Below, one piece after another: positions 31,953 through 42,222 of a stretch of 64,000 nt of DNA. The stretch is from contig CADEEV010000010.1 in assembly GCA_902826455.1 (NCBI GenBank), positions 54,387 through 118,386 on the forward strand. The letters run 5' to 3'. Both the position numbers and the translations under genes were made by a program. Every line of letters begins with the position of its first letter. Position 1 is the first letter of the stretch. The stretch is from an uncultured Acidobacteriota bacterium (GTDB lineage Bacteria; Acidobacteriota; Vicinamibacteria; Fen-336). The notes under the pieces are model-generated. The model was not told the origin of the DNA and ran no database searches. It was given only the letters and a program-made list of their open reading frames with translations.

Positions 31953-34499
31953 CTACTTCAGCCCCTCCAGGACAAACAGGTCCTGGGAAACGCGCAGGTA
32001 CGAATAGGCATACGCCTCACCATCGGGAGCTACGGCGGCCCACGGCGGCATCAGCACGACACCGGTCCTGTCGGGGGGCGCGAGATGCTTCCAGACCCCG
32101 CGCGCCCCGCTCTTCAGGTCGATCTTCTCGATCGGCATGGGGATCCCGTCACGCCTCGCGTAGACCCAGCGGCCGTCCAGCGACCCTTGCAGTGTCTCGA
32201 AAGGCCCTGAGACCAGGGCGGCCGTCGGCCGCACGTCCCCACCGTCCAGAGGGCACCACACCAGTCTCCCGTCCGACGCCCGGAGCCCGAGGACAGCGCC
32301 GTCGACGGCAGGTGCGAACAGCGGCGTGATGCCGGCCGGGGTGACGGCGCGGAGCTTTCCCGTAGCGATCTCCTGGAGCAAGCCGCGCACGGCCGAGCCG
32401 GGCGGCTCCTCGGCCATCCAGTAGAAGCGCTCGGAGTCCACGAACATGAAGTTCCGGACCTGCAGGTGGGGCAGCGGCAGGTCCCGTTGTTCTCCCGCGC
32501 CCACCGCGAGGACACGCGCCCGGTTCGACGGGCCGGCGAATTGCGTGAACAGGTCGAGGAGCCAGCGGCCGTCGGGCGAGAGGCGCATCTGCGCCCAGCC
32601 GTCCGACGACTCCTGCATCCTGTGGATGAGAACGGGCTCACTGTCATCCGCCGACAAGAGGTAGGCGTTGTCGAATGCCCTCACCAGGAGGCGAGTACCG
32701 TCGGCGGTGAAGTCGTAGGCGACTCCGACGTAAGGCGAAGCCACTTCGCGCTCCGACGAGGCGCCAGGGAACTTCACGCGGAGGCCCCAGTGTTCGGAGC
32801 CGTGATGGAGCAGGGCGCCTCCCGACGGTCCCACGTCGTGGAGGACGGCCGTGCCGAGCGACCGATACAACTCGCGACGCGAGCCGTCCAGCCCGAGGCG
32901 CCAGACGTGGCCAATGACCGTCACCAGCACGGCATCGCCGTCGGGTGACCAGGCGAGACCCACAACGGTCCACGGCAGTGCACCCAGGCTCTTCTGGTTT
33001 CCTTGGCGATCGACGATCGTGATCGCCTCGTCGACGCTGATCGCCACTTTGTCGCCGCGTGGCGAGACGCGCATCGCGTGGACGCCCGGGCCGAACGACG
33101 AGCGCAGGAGCACCTGTCCGAGCGGGTACTCGAGCTGGTGCTTTCCGTCGACCACGCGGACCACCGCCAGCTCTCGCCCGTCCGGCGACCAGTCCGCGTC
33201 TTCGACGTTCTCCAGCACGGCGCGCGGGGTCCCGCCCGTCAGCGGGACGCGGGCGAGTGTGCCGATGAAGGGATCCCCGACCTCGTCGGGCCGGGTCAAC
33301 AGGATCGCGAGCTCGCCGCGCGACGAGACGCTGAGCAGCTTGGCGGGTGGCAGGCCCAGCGAGCGCGAGCCCGGGCTGTCCAGGTGGATCGAGAAGATCT
33401 CGTTTGGCTTGCCGTCCCATGAGGCGCTGTACACGACGGTGCGGTCGTCGCCGGGCAGGAAGCGCGCCCCGCTGAGGCTGCCTCGTCCCGAAGTCAGGCT
33501 ACGGATGGTCGGCAGCGGGCGCTCGAAGAAGGGCCGCCCCGCGTAAGGCCCGATGGCGGCGAACGCAGCACAGGCCACGACCGCGGCTCCCAGCCATGCG
33601 AGGCGCATCCTCCATGCGGCGGCGGGAGCCACGACCGCCTGGGCGCCGGTGCTGCCCTGCGCCTCGAGTGCGAAGGCCACGTCGCGCGCGGACTGGAAGC
33701 GCTCCTCGGGATCCTTCTCGAGGCAGCGCCGGATGATCCGGTCGAGGCCTGAGGACACGTTCTCACGGCCGCTCGCGACGAGCTCGGGCGGATCGTGGCT
33801 CAGGATCGCCGAGACCCGATCGGCGGAGGAGTCGCCGCCGAACGCCGGTCTTCCCGCGACCATCTCGTACAGGACGGCGCCCAGGGCGAAGATGTCGGAG
33901 CGAGCGTCGGCCTTCCGGCCTCTCGCCTGCTCGGGGGAGAGATAGCCGGCTGTGCCAAGGACGAGGCCGCTGTCCGTCGCCGTGCGGCCGTCGGCGTCGT
34001 GCGCCTCGTCGCTGTCGACGGGTTCGTTGAGCTTCGCCAGGCCGAAGTCGAGGATCTTGATCGGGCCGCCCCGCGTCACGAACAGGTTGGCCGGCTTCAG
34101 GTCGCGGTGGATGATCCCACGCGCATGGGCCGCGGCCAGGCCGCGTGCGATCTGGGCGCCGTACTCCACCGCCTTGCGCGGCGGTATCTCCCCGGCATCC
34201 AGGCGCTCGCGGAGCGTCTGGCCCTCGAGCAGCTCGAAGACAACATAGGCAGTGCCGTCGGTCGAGCCCACATCGAAGACGGCCAGGATGTGCGGGTGGT
34301 TGAGCGCCGCGACGGCCTGGGCTTCCTGCTCGAAGCGTCGGAGGCGGTCGTGGCCGTGGTCGCCGGCCGCCACGATCTTCAATGCGACGTCGCGATCCAG
34401 GCGCGGATCGTGCGCGCGATACACCTCGCCCATGCCGCCGGCGCCGACGGCTCCGAGGATCTCGTAGGGGCCGAGGCGGGCGCCCGGAACGAGTTTCAT
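31953..34499 (-). CDS. Membrane Ser/Thr protein kinase with extracytoplasmic WD40-like beta-propeller
   Basis: An 848-residue sensor kinase. Residues 10-270 form a Pkn-type kinase: glycine loop G-A-G-G-M-G-E-V-Y, Lys41 in VALKIV, catalytic loop H-R-D-L-K-P-A-N (Asp133) and D-F-G at 151-153, all intact. One membrane helix near 300-320 (LAWLGAAVVACAAFAAIG) leads to about 500 residues of PD40/WD40-like blades (for example DWSPDGRELAVV, AWSPDGDAVLVTV, RLSPDGRWLLDLF), placed outside the cytoplasm. The gene lies between a paralogous kinase (64 bases upstream) and the TonB receptor. The propeller probably senses a ligand or partner protein; the substrate is not shown. Confidence 0.92.
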   Translation of the reverse strand: MKLVPGARLGPYEILGAVGAGGMGEVYRAHDPRLDRDVALKIVAAGDHGHDRLRRFEQEAQAVAALNHPHILAVFDVGSTDGTAYVVFELLEGQTLRERLDAGEIPPRKAVEYGAQIARGLAAAHARGIIHRDLKPANLFVTRGGPIKILDFGLAKLNEPVDSDEAHDADGRTATDSGLVLGTAGYLSPEQARGRKADARSDIFALGAVLYEMVAGRPAFGGDSSADRVSAILSHDPPELVASGRENVSSGLDRIIRRCLEKDPEERFQSARDVAFALEAQGSTGAQAVVAPAAAWRMRLAWLGAAVVACAAFAAIGPYAGRPFFERPLPTIRSLTSGRGSLSGARFLPGDDRTVVYSASWDGKPNEIFSIHLDSPGSRSLGLPPAKLLSVSSRGELAILLTRPDEVGDPFIGTLARVPLTGGTPRAVLENVEDADWSPDGRELAVVRVVDGKHQLEYPLGQVLLRSSFGPGVHAMRVSPRGDKVAISVDEAITIVDRQGNQKSLGALPWTVVGLAWSPDGDAVLVTVIGHVWRLGLDGSRRELYRSLGTAVLHDVGPSGGALLHHGSEHWGLRVKFPGASSEREVASPYVGVAYDFTADGTRLLVRAFDNAYLLSADDSEPVLIHRMQESSDGWAQMRLSPDGRWLLDLFTQFAGPSNRARVLAVGAGEQRDLPLPHLQVRNFMFVDSERFYWMAEEPPGSAVRGLLQEIATGKLRAVTPAGITPLFAPAVDGAVLGLRASDGRLVWCPLDGGDVRPTAALVSGPFETLQGSLDGRWVYARRDGIPMPIEKIDLKSGARGVWKHLAPPDRTGVVLMPPWAAVAPDGEAYAYSYLRVSQDLFVLEGLK

Positions 34500-34563
34500 A
34501 TCAAGGGTGAACGGATTGTAAACCCATCCGGGGCAGCGGCCCGCGGCGGTTGTAGCCTGAAGG

Positions 34564-37095
34564 CTAGCGGAGGCCTTCCACCAGGAACAGGTCCTGGAAC
34601 GCCCGCAGGTAGCTGTACGCGTACGCCTCGCCGTCGAACGTCATCGGCACCCAGGGGTCCATGAAGGCGAGCCCGGTGACGTCGGGCGGGCCGAGCTTCC
34701 GCCAGGCCGTGCGCTCGCCCGTGCGCAGGTCGATGCGGTCGATGTTCATCGGGAAGCCGGCGACGTTGACGAACGTGTAGCGACCGTCGCGGGTGGTCTG
34801 CAGCGGGAAGCCGTTCGGCGGAAAGCGCGCGCGCGTGGGCCGCGGCTCGCCTCCCGCGAGCGGGCACCACACGATCGTGCCGTCGCTGCGCAGCCCGAGG
34901 ACGGCCCCGTCCACCTCGGGCGACCAGAGCGGCTGGATCCCGGGCGGCGTCACGGGACGCATCGCGCCGGTGGCGACGTCCTGGACGAATCCCCGGTACG
35001 GCCCTCCGGGCGTTTCGCGCGCATGCCAGAGGAGCCGGCCGTCGTCGAGGAACGACGCGACGACGTCGGTCAGGTGTCCGAGAGGGAGCCGCCGCGGGTC
35101 GCCCGGCCCAATCGGCGCCAGGCGCGCGTTGTTGTTCTTGTCGACGACACCGTCGACCACGAAGCGGCCGTCCGGCGAGAGGCGCGCCGGGCCGTAGTCG
35201 GGCGCCTGGCCCTGCGTTCGGAGCAGCAGCCGCGAGCTGGCGTCCGCGGTGGAGAAAAGCGACAGGTCGTGGTCGGAGACGATCAGTACCTGGCGCCCGT
35301 CGCGTGAGATGTCGACGGCTCCGCCGCCGGCCGTGACGATCTCGCGCTCGACCGCGTCGCCGGGGCCCTTGCCGCGCACGAAGCCGCGCTCGAAGCCGTG
35401 GTGGATGAGGACGGTGCCCGACGCCGAGACGTCGTGGAGGACGTAGACGCCCGGGCCTCCGAAGACCTGGCGGCGCGACCCGTCGAGGCCGAGACGCCAC
35501 AGGGCTTTCGTGGCGTTCGTCGGCCCCGTCGTGGCCAGCACCGCGTCGCCTGCCGGCGTCCAGGCCAGCCCGACCTGCAGCGGCGTCGCGCCGCTCAGCG
35601 TCTGCTGCGTGCCCGAGCGATCCACCACCACGAGCCGGCCGGACATCTCGATCGCGATCTTGTCGCCCCTCGGCGAGAGCCGCATGCTGTGGGTGTTGCC
35701 GAACGCCGGCAGCGGCCGGATCAGGACGTTGCCGACCGGGTACTCGAGCTGGCGCACGCCGTTCACCCAGCGCACCACGGCCAGCTCCTCGCCGTCGGGA
35801 GCCCAGCTCGCGTCCTCGACGAAGTCGAGCACGGGACGCGGCACGCCGCCGCCCAGCGGCACGCGGGCGAGGGTTCCCATGAACGGGTCGCCCACCTCGT
35901 CCGGGCGCGTGAGCAGGATCGCGAGCTCGCTGCGCGACGAGATCCCGAGCAGCTTGGCCGGGGGCAGGCCGAGGGAGCGCGACTCGGGCCCGTCGGAGCG
36001 CGTCATGTAGATCTCGTTGGCGCGGCCGCTCCACGACGCGCTGTACACGACCGTGTGCTCGTCGTTGGGCAGGAAGCGGGCGCCCGTGACGATGCCCTGC
36101 CCGAACGTGAGCTGGTGGATCACGGGAGGCGCCGCCGGCTCGGGGCGCTTCAGCCCCAGCACTCCCGCCAGCAGGGCGAGGGCGCCGGCCAGCAGCGCGA
36201 CGGCGATCCACCACGGGCGCCGGGACGTGGCCGCCGCGGCCTCCGAGAGGCTGGCGCCCTCCGCGGCCTCCAGGGCGAACGCCACGTCGCGCGCCGACTG
36301 GAAGCGCTCGGCCTGGTCCTTCTCCAGGCAGCGCGCCAGGACACGGCGCACGGGTGGCGCCACCGGCGCGGTCAGCTCGGGCGGATCGCGATGCAGGACC
36401 GCCGCGAGCCGATCCGCGGGGCTCGCGCCGCCGAAGGCGGGCCGACCGGCCAGCATCTCGTAGAGCACGGCGCCGAGGGCGAAGATGTCGGAGCGCGAGT
36501 CCGCGGGCGTGCCGCGCGCCTGCTCGGGCGACATGTAGCCGGCGGTGCCGACCACGAGGCCGCTCTGGGTGCGGGTCGAGGCGCCCGCCGGCTCCGGGGC
36601 TCCGTCCTCGGCGGCTTCGTCGAAGCGGGCCAGGCCGAAGTCGAGGATCTTGAGGTGCCCCTCGCGCGTGAGGAAGACGTTGTCCGGCTTGAGATCGCGA
36701 TGCACGACGCCGCGGGAGTGGGCCGCGGCCAGGCCGCTCGCGAGGCGCACCGCGTACTCGATCGCCTTGCGCGGCGACAGCGCGCCGGCGTCGAGGCGCT
36801 CGCGCAGCGTCTGGCCTTCCAGGAGCTCGAAGACCACGAACACCGTGCCGTCTTCGACGCCCACGTCGTACACGGAGCGGATGTTCGGATCGTTGAGGGC
36901 CGCGACGGCCCGAGCCTCCTGTTCGAAGCGCCTCAGGCGGTCGGGCCGTCCCTCGGCATGCTCGGCGACGATCTTGAGGGCGACGTCACGTCGGAGACGC
37001 CCGTCGCGGGCGCGGTACACCTCGCCCATTCCTCCCGCGCCGAGCGGGCCGAGGATCTCGTACGGCCCGAGACGATCGCCCGTGGCGAGCTGCAT
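34564..37095 (-). CDS. Membrane Ser/Thr protein kinase with WD40-like beta-propeller, paralogue
   Basis: An 843-residue protein with the same plan as its downstream neighbour. The kinase domain has G-A-G-G-M-G-E-V-Y, Lys41, H-R-D-L-K-P-D-N (Asp134) and D-F-G at 152-154; a membrane helix at about 287-308 (WWIAVALLAGALALLAGVL) and a C-terminal propeller follow. Sequence identity to the other kinase is high across the full length, including the last segment (AYSYLRAFQDLFLVEGL against AYSYLRVSQDLFVLEGL), so this is a tandem gene duplication. The ATG at 37095 matches the paralogue's start; upstream in-frame sequence runs into tmRNA on the other strand. It is the first gene of a kinase-kinase-receptor unit. 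Confidence 0.92.
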   Translation of the reverse strand: MQLATGDRLGPYEILGPLGAGGMGEVYRARDGRLRRDVALKIVAEHAEGRPDRLRRFEQEARAVAALNDPNIRSVYDVGVEDGTVFVVFELLEGQTLRERLDAGALSPRKAIEYAVRLASGLAAAHSRGVVHRDLKPDNVFLTREGHLKILDFGLARFDEAAEDGAPEPAGASTRTQSGLVVGTAGYMSPEQARGTPADSRSDIFALGAVLYEMLAGRPAFGGASPADRLAAVLHRDPPELTAPVAPPVRRVLARCLEKDQAERFQSARDVAFALEAAEGASLSEAAAATSRRPWWIAVALLAGALALLAGVLGLKRPEPAAPPVIHQLTFGQGIVTGARFLPNDEHTVVYSASWSGRANEIYMTRSDGPESRSLGLPPAKLLGISSRSELAILLTRPDEVGDPFMGTLARVPLGGGVPRPVLDFVEDASWAPDGEELAVVRWVNGVRQLEYPVGNVLIRPLPAFGNTHSMRLSPRGDKIAIEMSGRLVVVDRSGTQQTLSGATPLQVGLAWTPAGDAVLATTGPTNATKALWRLGLDGSRRQVFGGPGVYVLHDVSASGTVLIHHGFERGFVRGKGPGDAVEREIVTAGGGAVDISRDGRQVLIVSDHDLSLFSTADASSRLLLRTQGQAPDYGPARLSPDGRFVVDGVVDKNNNARLAPIGPGDPRRLPLGHLTDVVASFLDDGRLLWHARETPGGPYRGFVQDVATGAMRPVTPPGIQPLWSPEVDGAVLGLRSDGTIVWCPLAGGEPRPTRARFPPNGFPLQTTRDGRYTFVNVAGFPMNIDRIDLRTGERTAWRKLGPPDVTGLAFMDPWVPMTFDGEAYAYSYLRAFQDLFLVEGLR

Positions 37096-37173
37096 GACTG
37101 GGCATCGGATTCTCGCCGGGAATCCCGACACGGGGCAAACCGCGCGGGCGCGCGTGGTAAGCTTTCGTCGTGT

Positions 37174-37534
37174 GGGGGCGTCACGGTTTCGACGGGAACG
37201 GTGACCCCGGTAGAGGCAAGCCGAGCGTGCTACCGGCTCGTAAATCCGGTGGAAAGACATACCTGCCAACGACAACTTGGCACTGGCCGCCTAACTTAAC
37301 CGTTAGGTAGCCCGCTCCCCCCGGTGCTCGCCCATGGCGTCGGGACGGAGCGTCATTAATGTGGGCTGGCCCGGAGGCTTCGGTCCGTAGCCGAAGGGCG
37401 AGATCAATCGGACTAGCCAGCGCCGGTCTTGTCCGGCCTTCACGGCGCTGGCGAAATTTCAGGTCGGACTAAGCTTGTAGAATCTACCGCAGGCGCGCTT
37501 CCGGACGCGGGTTCAACTCCCGCCGCCTCCACCA
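37174..37534 (+). ncRNA. ssrA: Transfer-messenger RNA (tmRNA)
   Basis: Rescues stalled ribosomes and tags the unfinished protein. The 5' end GGGGGCG pairs with the 3' CGCCTCC just before ACCA, and the T-arm reads GCGGG-TTCAACT-CCCGC. The tag frame begins at 37265 (GCC) and codes A-N-D-N-L-A-L-A-A followed by TAA at 37292-37294, a standard proteolysis tag ending LAA. The length of 361 bases is normal for a one-piece tmRNA. The CCA end is encoded. The 78 bases before it separate it from the divergent kinase gene and should hold both promoters. Confidence 0.97.
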
Positions 37535-37561
37535 TTTTCGACCCTGCGAGGAGACGTCACG

Positions 37562-38497
37562 ATGACCCGACCCATGGCCGTTGTGCTGGCGGCGTGCCTG
37601 GCGGCCCCGACGCTCCTCGGCGCGCAACAGAAGGCCACCTTCCCGGCCGACGTCGAGCTCGTCTACGTGACGGTCACGGTGGTCGACGACAAGGGCGGCC
37701 CCGTCCACGACCTCACCCAGGCCGACTTCACGATCGCCGAGGACGGCAAGCCGCGGCCCGTGGAGCGCTTCGCGGCGGGCGACGACGACCAGGCGGCGCC
37801 CGACGTCTCGCTGCTCGTGGACACCAGCGGCAGCGTGTCGACCTTCACCGAGAAGATGACGTTCTCGGCCCTCAAGATCCTCGAGCGCATTCCGAAGGTG
37901 AAGCGGGCGCTCGTGCTGTCCTTCGACAACGACGTGCGGGTCTGGCGCGCCGACGCGGGGCCGAGCCTGGTGCGCGACATGATGGCCGCGCGCCGCGAGA
38001 ACGGCGCGACGGCGCTCAACACGGCGCTCGTGACCGCGCTGCAGCAGGTCGAGGACCCGGCTCCCCGCAGCACGATGATCCTGCTCTCGGACGGCGAGGA
38101 CGTCGGCAGCCGCATCACGCAGAACCAGGCGATCGAGGCGCTCAAGCGCTCCCGCGTCACGATCTACCCGCTCACCCACGGCGTCGAGACGCCGCTCTCG
38201 ATGCCCCACGGCCTGGGCGTGCAGAACTGGGGCCAGCAGCATCGTCACAACGGCGGGGACTTCCTGAAGCGCCTCGCCGAGCTCACGGGCGGCCGCGTGT
38301 TCACCCCCGACGACGGCGACGTCGAGCGCTCGATCGACGCGATCCTGGGCGAGGTACAGGCGCAGTACGTGCTGGGCTTCGCGCCCGGCAACCCGGGGAA
38401 GGCCGGCAGCCGGAAGCTGAAGATCCAGGTGAACCGGCCCAGCGTGAAGCCGCGCTACCGGTCCGCCTACGTGGTGGAGCCCCAGAGCAAGGGATGA
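37562..38497 (+). CDS. Secreted VWFA-related protein
   Basis: A 311-residue exported protein (signal peptide VVLAACLAAPTLLGA). A beta-sandwich segment with DLTQADFTIAEDGKPRPV precedes a von Willebrand A domain whose metal-site motif D-T-S-G-S is intact at residues 87-91, followed by LVLSFDNDV and MILLSDGEDVGSR. The combination is the VWFA-related type described in Acidobacteriota, usually involved in metal-dependent protein binding. The stop overlaps the start of the solute-binding protein gene by four bases (ATGA). Binding partner unknown. Confidence 0.85.
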   Translation: MTRPMAVVLAACLAAPTLLGAQQKATFPADVELVYVTVTVVDDKGGPVHDLTQADFTIAEDGKPRPVERFAAGDDDQAAPDVSLLVDTSGSVSTFTEKMTFSALKILERIPKVKRALVLSFDNDVRVWRADAGPSLVRDMMAARRENGATALNTALVTALQQVEDPAPRSTMILLSDGEDVGSRITQNQAIEALKRSRVTIYPLTHGVETPLSMPHGLGVQNWGQQHRHNGGDFLKRLAELTGGRVFTPDDGDVERSIDAILGEVQAQYVLGFAPGNPGKAGSRKLKIQVNRPSVKPRYRSAYVVEPQSKG

Positions 38498-39279
38498 AGG
38501 TCGCGACGCTGCTGCTGACGGCGGCCTTCGCCGTCGGCGCCCGGCCCGGCGCGGCCGCGGACCTCACGGCGCTCAAGGCCAGGGGCGTGCTGCGCGTGAT
38601 CGTCGCGAGCGACGAGCAGCCCGAGATGTTCGCGCTCAAGCCGGGCGTCGAGCCCGGCTTCGACAGGGAACTGCTCGAGGGCTTCGCGCGGCTCAATCGG
38701 ATCCGGCTGGAGCCCGTCGTGCTGCCCTTCGACGACAGCATCCCGGCCCTGCTCCGCGAGGACGGCGACGTGATCATCGGCCTCGTGGACACGGAGGCGC
38801 GCCGCAAGAAGATCGACTTCACGACCGAGATCCTGCCGACGCGGACGATCGTCCTGACGCGCAGGCCGCAGCCCTCGATCACCACTCTCGACGCCCTGCG
38901 CGCCGCCCGTGTCGGCGTCGTCGCGGGCACGAGCTGGGTGGACGCGACGCTCGCAGCCGGCGTGCCCCAGGCGCGCCTCGAGAGCTACGACGATCTCGCC
39001 TCGGCGCTGGCGGCGCTCAAGGCGAAGAAGATCGCCGCGACCGTCGTCTCCCTCGTCGACGCGACCCTGGCGATCCGCAAGGACCCGGAGCTGCAGGCCG
39101 GCGTCGCGCTCGGAACGCCGGGCCGCGCCTGCTACGGCCTGCGCAAGGGCGACGTCGAGCTGCGGCAGGCCCTCGACACCTACGTGGACAGCATGCGCAA
39201 GGCCGGCACGTGGAGCCGGCTCGTCGTGAAGTACTTCGGCGACCGTGCCCTCGCCGTGCTGGGCAAGGCGAAGGAGTAG
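38494..39279 (+). CDS. Periplasmic solute-binding protein, family 3 (amino-acid type)
   Basis: A 261-residue protein with a signal peptide (LLLTAAFAVGARPGAAA) and a bilobal family 3 solute-binding fold: LKARGVLRVIVASDEQPEMF, EPGFDRELLEGFA, GDVIIGLVDTEARRKKIDFT, then the second-lobe start LDALRAARVGVVAGTS. Such proteins bind amino acids or similar small molecules for an ABC transporter, but no permease or ATPase gene is adjacent. It is coupled to the VWFA gene by a four-base overlap, so it may instead act as a sensor or lipid-free scavenger with that protein. Ligand not predictable. Confidence 0.82.
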   Translation: MKVATLLLTAAFAVGARPGAAADLTALKARGVLRVIVASDEQPEMFALKPGVEPGFDRELLEGFARLNRIRLEPVVLPFDDSIPALLREDGDVIIGLVDTEARRKKIDFTTEILPTRTIVLTRRPQPSITTLDALRAARVGVVAGTSWVDATLAAGVPQARLESYDDLASALAALKAKKIAATVVSLVDATLAIRKDPELQAGVALGTPGRACYGLRKGDVELRQALDTYVDSMRKAGTWSRLVVKYFGDRALAVLGKAKE

Positions 39280-39288
39280 CGCCCCGGC

Positions 39289-40533
39289 TCACGCCCGGAT
39301 CACGCCCGGGAAGCGCTCCGGCCCGACCGGGTGCCCCGGGAACACCGGCGCGAGGTCGTGCACGCCCAGGTGTCGCGACAGGATCTCGCCGACCAGGTCG
39401 CGGAAGTCGGTCGTGAGCGCCAGGTCGCGTCCTTCGTAGAGCGCGTCCTCGCCGAGCCCGGGCCAGCGGCCGTGGACCTTGCCGCCGCGCACCGCTCCAC
39501 CGAGCGCGAGCGCGACGCTGGCATGGCCGTGGTCGGTGCCCCGGTTGCCGTTCTCGCGGGCGGTCCGGCCGAACTCCGTGAGCGTGACGACGACCACGTC
39601 CTGCAGGCGCGTTCCGAGATCCCGCGCGAAGGCGGCGAGGCCGCCTCCCAGCTCCCGCAAGCGCGTCGCGAGCTGGCCCTGGACCCCGCCCTCGGCCGCG
39701 TGATGGTCCCAGCCGCCGACCTCCACGAACGCGAGCTCGACGCCCACGTCGGCTTTCACGAGCTGCGCCACCTGGCGCAGGCTGTCGCCGAAGGCGCCGC
39801 GCGGGTACTGGACGCCCGGCGCGGGCGCGTAGCGCCCCGGGTTCGCCTTCTTCAGGAAGTCGATGGCCTCGAAGGTTTCGCGTCCCGCGCCGTGCAGGGC
39901 GTCGCGCACCGCCGTCTCGTACATCGACTCGAAGCCGGAGGCAGCGGTCCCACCCGAGGTCTCGCGGATTCCGAAGCTCTTCAGGTTCGCGAGAGCCACT
40001 GCCGGCGCCGGGCCGGCGAAGGAGCGCGGCAGCGTGGGCGTGAGGGCGACGCCGCGGAACGGCGTCGCCGCGGGATCGGCCGAGGCCTGCAGGCACCGGT
40101 TCATCCAGCCGTCGTCGGTCGCCTTGCGTCCCGGCGTGCCGCTCTCCATGAAATCCTGGGCGTCGAAGTGGGAACGGGTCGGATCGGGACTGCCGACCGC
40201 CTGGATCGCGGCGAGGCTGCCCTCCTTCCAGAAAGGAAGGAGGGGCTCGAGGGCGGGGTGCAGGCCGAAGTAGCCGTCCAGGTCGAGGGCCGTCTCGCGG
40301 CTGCCTCCGGCGGGCCGCGGCACCGCGATGGCGGGCCGCAGCCGGGCGTAGCTCGGGTCCGCGTACGGAACGACGGTGTTGAGGCCGTCGCAGGCCCCCC
40401 TCTGGAACACCACGACGACCGTCTTGCGCTTTCCGCCCTGGAGGGCGGCGGCGCGCACCAGCGCGCGGGGCACGAGGCCGTACGCCACGAGTGCCAGGCC
40501 GCCGGACTTGAGGAACACGCGGCGTGTCGTCAT
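39289..40533 (-). CDS. DUF1501 protein with twin-arginine signal
   Basis: A 414-residue protein starting M-T-T-R-R-V-F-L-K, a twin-arginine motif, so it is likely exported folded. The core resembles the alkaline-phosphatase-like DUF1501 family: VVVFQRGACDGLNTVVPYADP, FVEVGGWDHHAAEGG, VVTLTEFGRTARENGNRGTDHGH with candidate metal-binding residues, and FPGHPVGPERFPGVI near the end. It is followed upstream by a DUF1800 gene five bases away, the usual partner. The pair is frequent in Planctomycetota, Acidobacteriota and Proteobacteria; its biochemical role is not known. Confidence 0.9.
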   Translation of the reverse strand: MTTRRVFLKSGGLALVAYGLVPRALVRAAALQGGKRKTVVVVFQRGACDGLNTVVPYADPSYARLRPAIAVPRPAGGSRETALDLDGYFGLHPALEPLLPFWKEGSLAAIQAVGSPDPTRSHFDAQDFMESGTPGRKATDDGWMNRCLQASADPAATPFRGVALTPTLPRSFAGPAPAVALANLKSFGIRETSGGTAASGFESMYETAVRDALHGAGRETFEAIDFLKKANPGRYAPAPGVQYPRGAFGDSLRQVAQLVKADVGVELAFVEVGGWDHHAAEGGVQGQLATRLRELGGGLAAFARDLGTRLQDVVVVTLTEFGRTARENGNRGTDHGHASVALALGGAVRGGKVHGRWPGLGEDALYEGRDLALTTDFRDLVGEILSRHLGVHDLAPVFPGHPVGPERFPGVIRA

Positions 40534-40538
40534 GAGAC

Positions 40539-42167
<1,629 letters not shown>

Positions 42168-42222
42168 GTGAGCTTGGACCGCAGGCCGGGGCGGGCGGTT
42201 GAACGTGCTAACATCCGCCCGG

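Noticed and set aside
34564..37275. Kinase start at 37275
   Set aside because: The extra 60 residues run antisense through tmRNA and are absent from the paralogous kinase, which starts at the position equal to 37095.
37429..38500. Plus-strand open frame beginning within tmRNA
   Set aside because: It is out of frame with the VWFA gene and enters real coding sequence only from 38494, the solute-binding protein.
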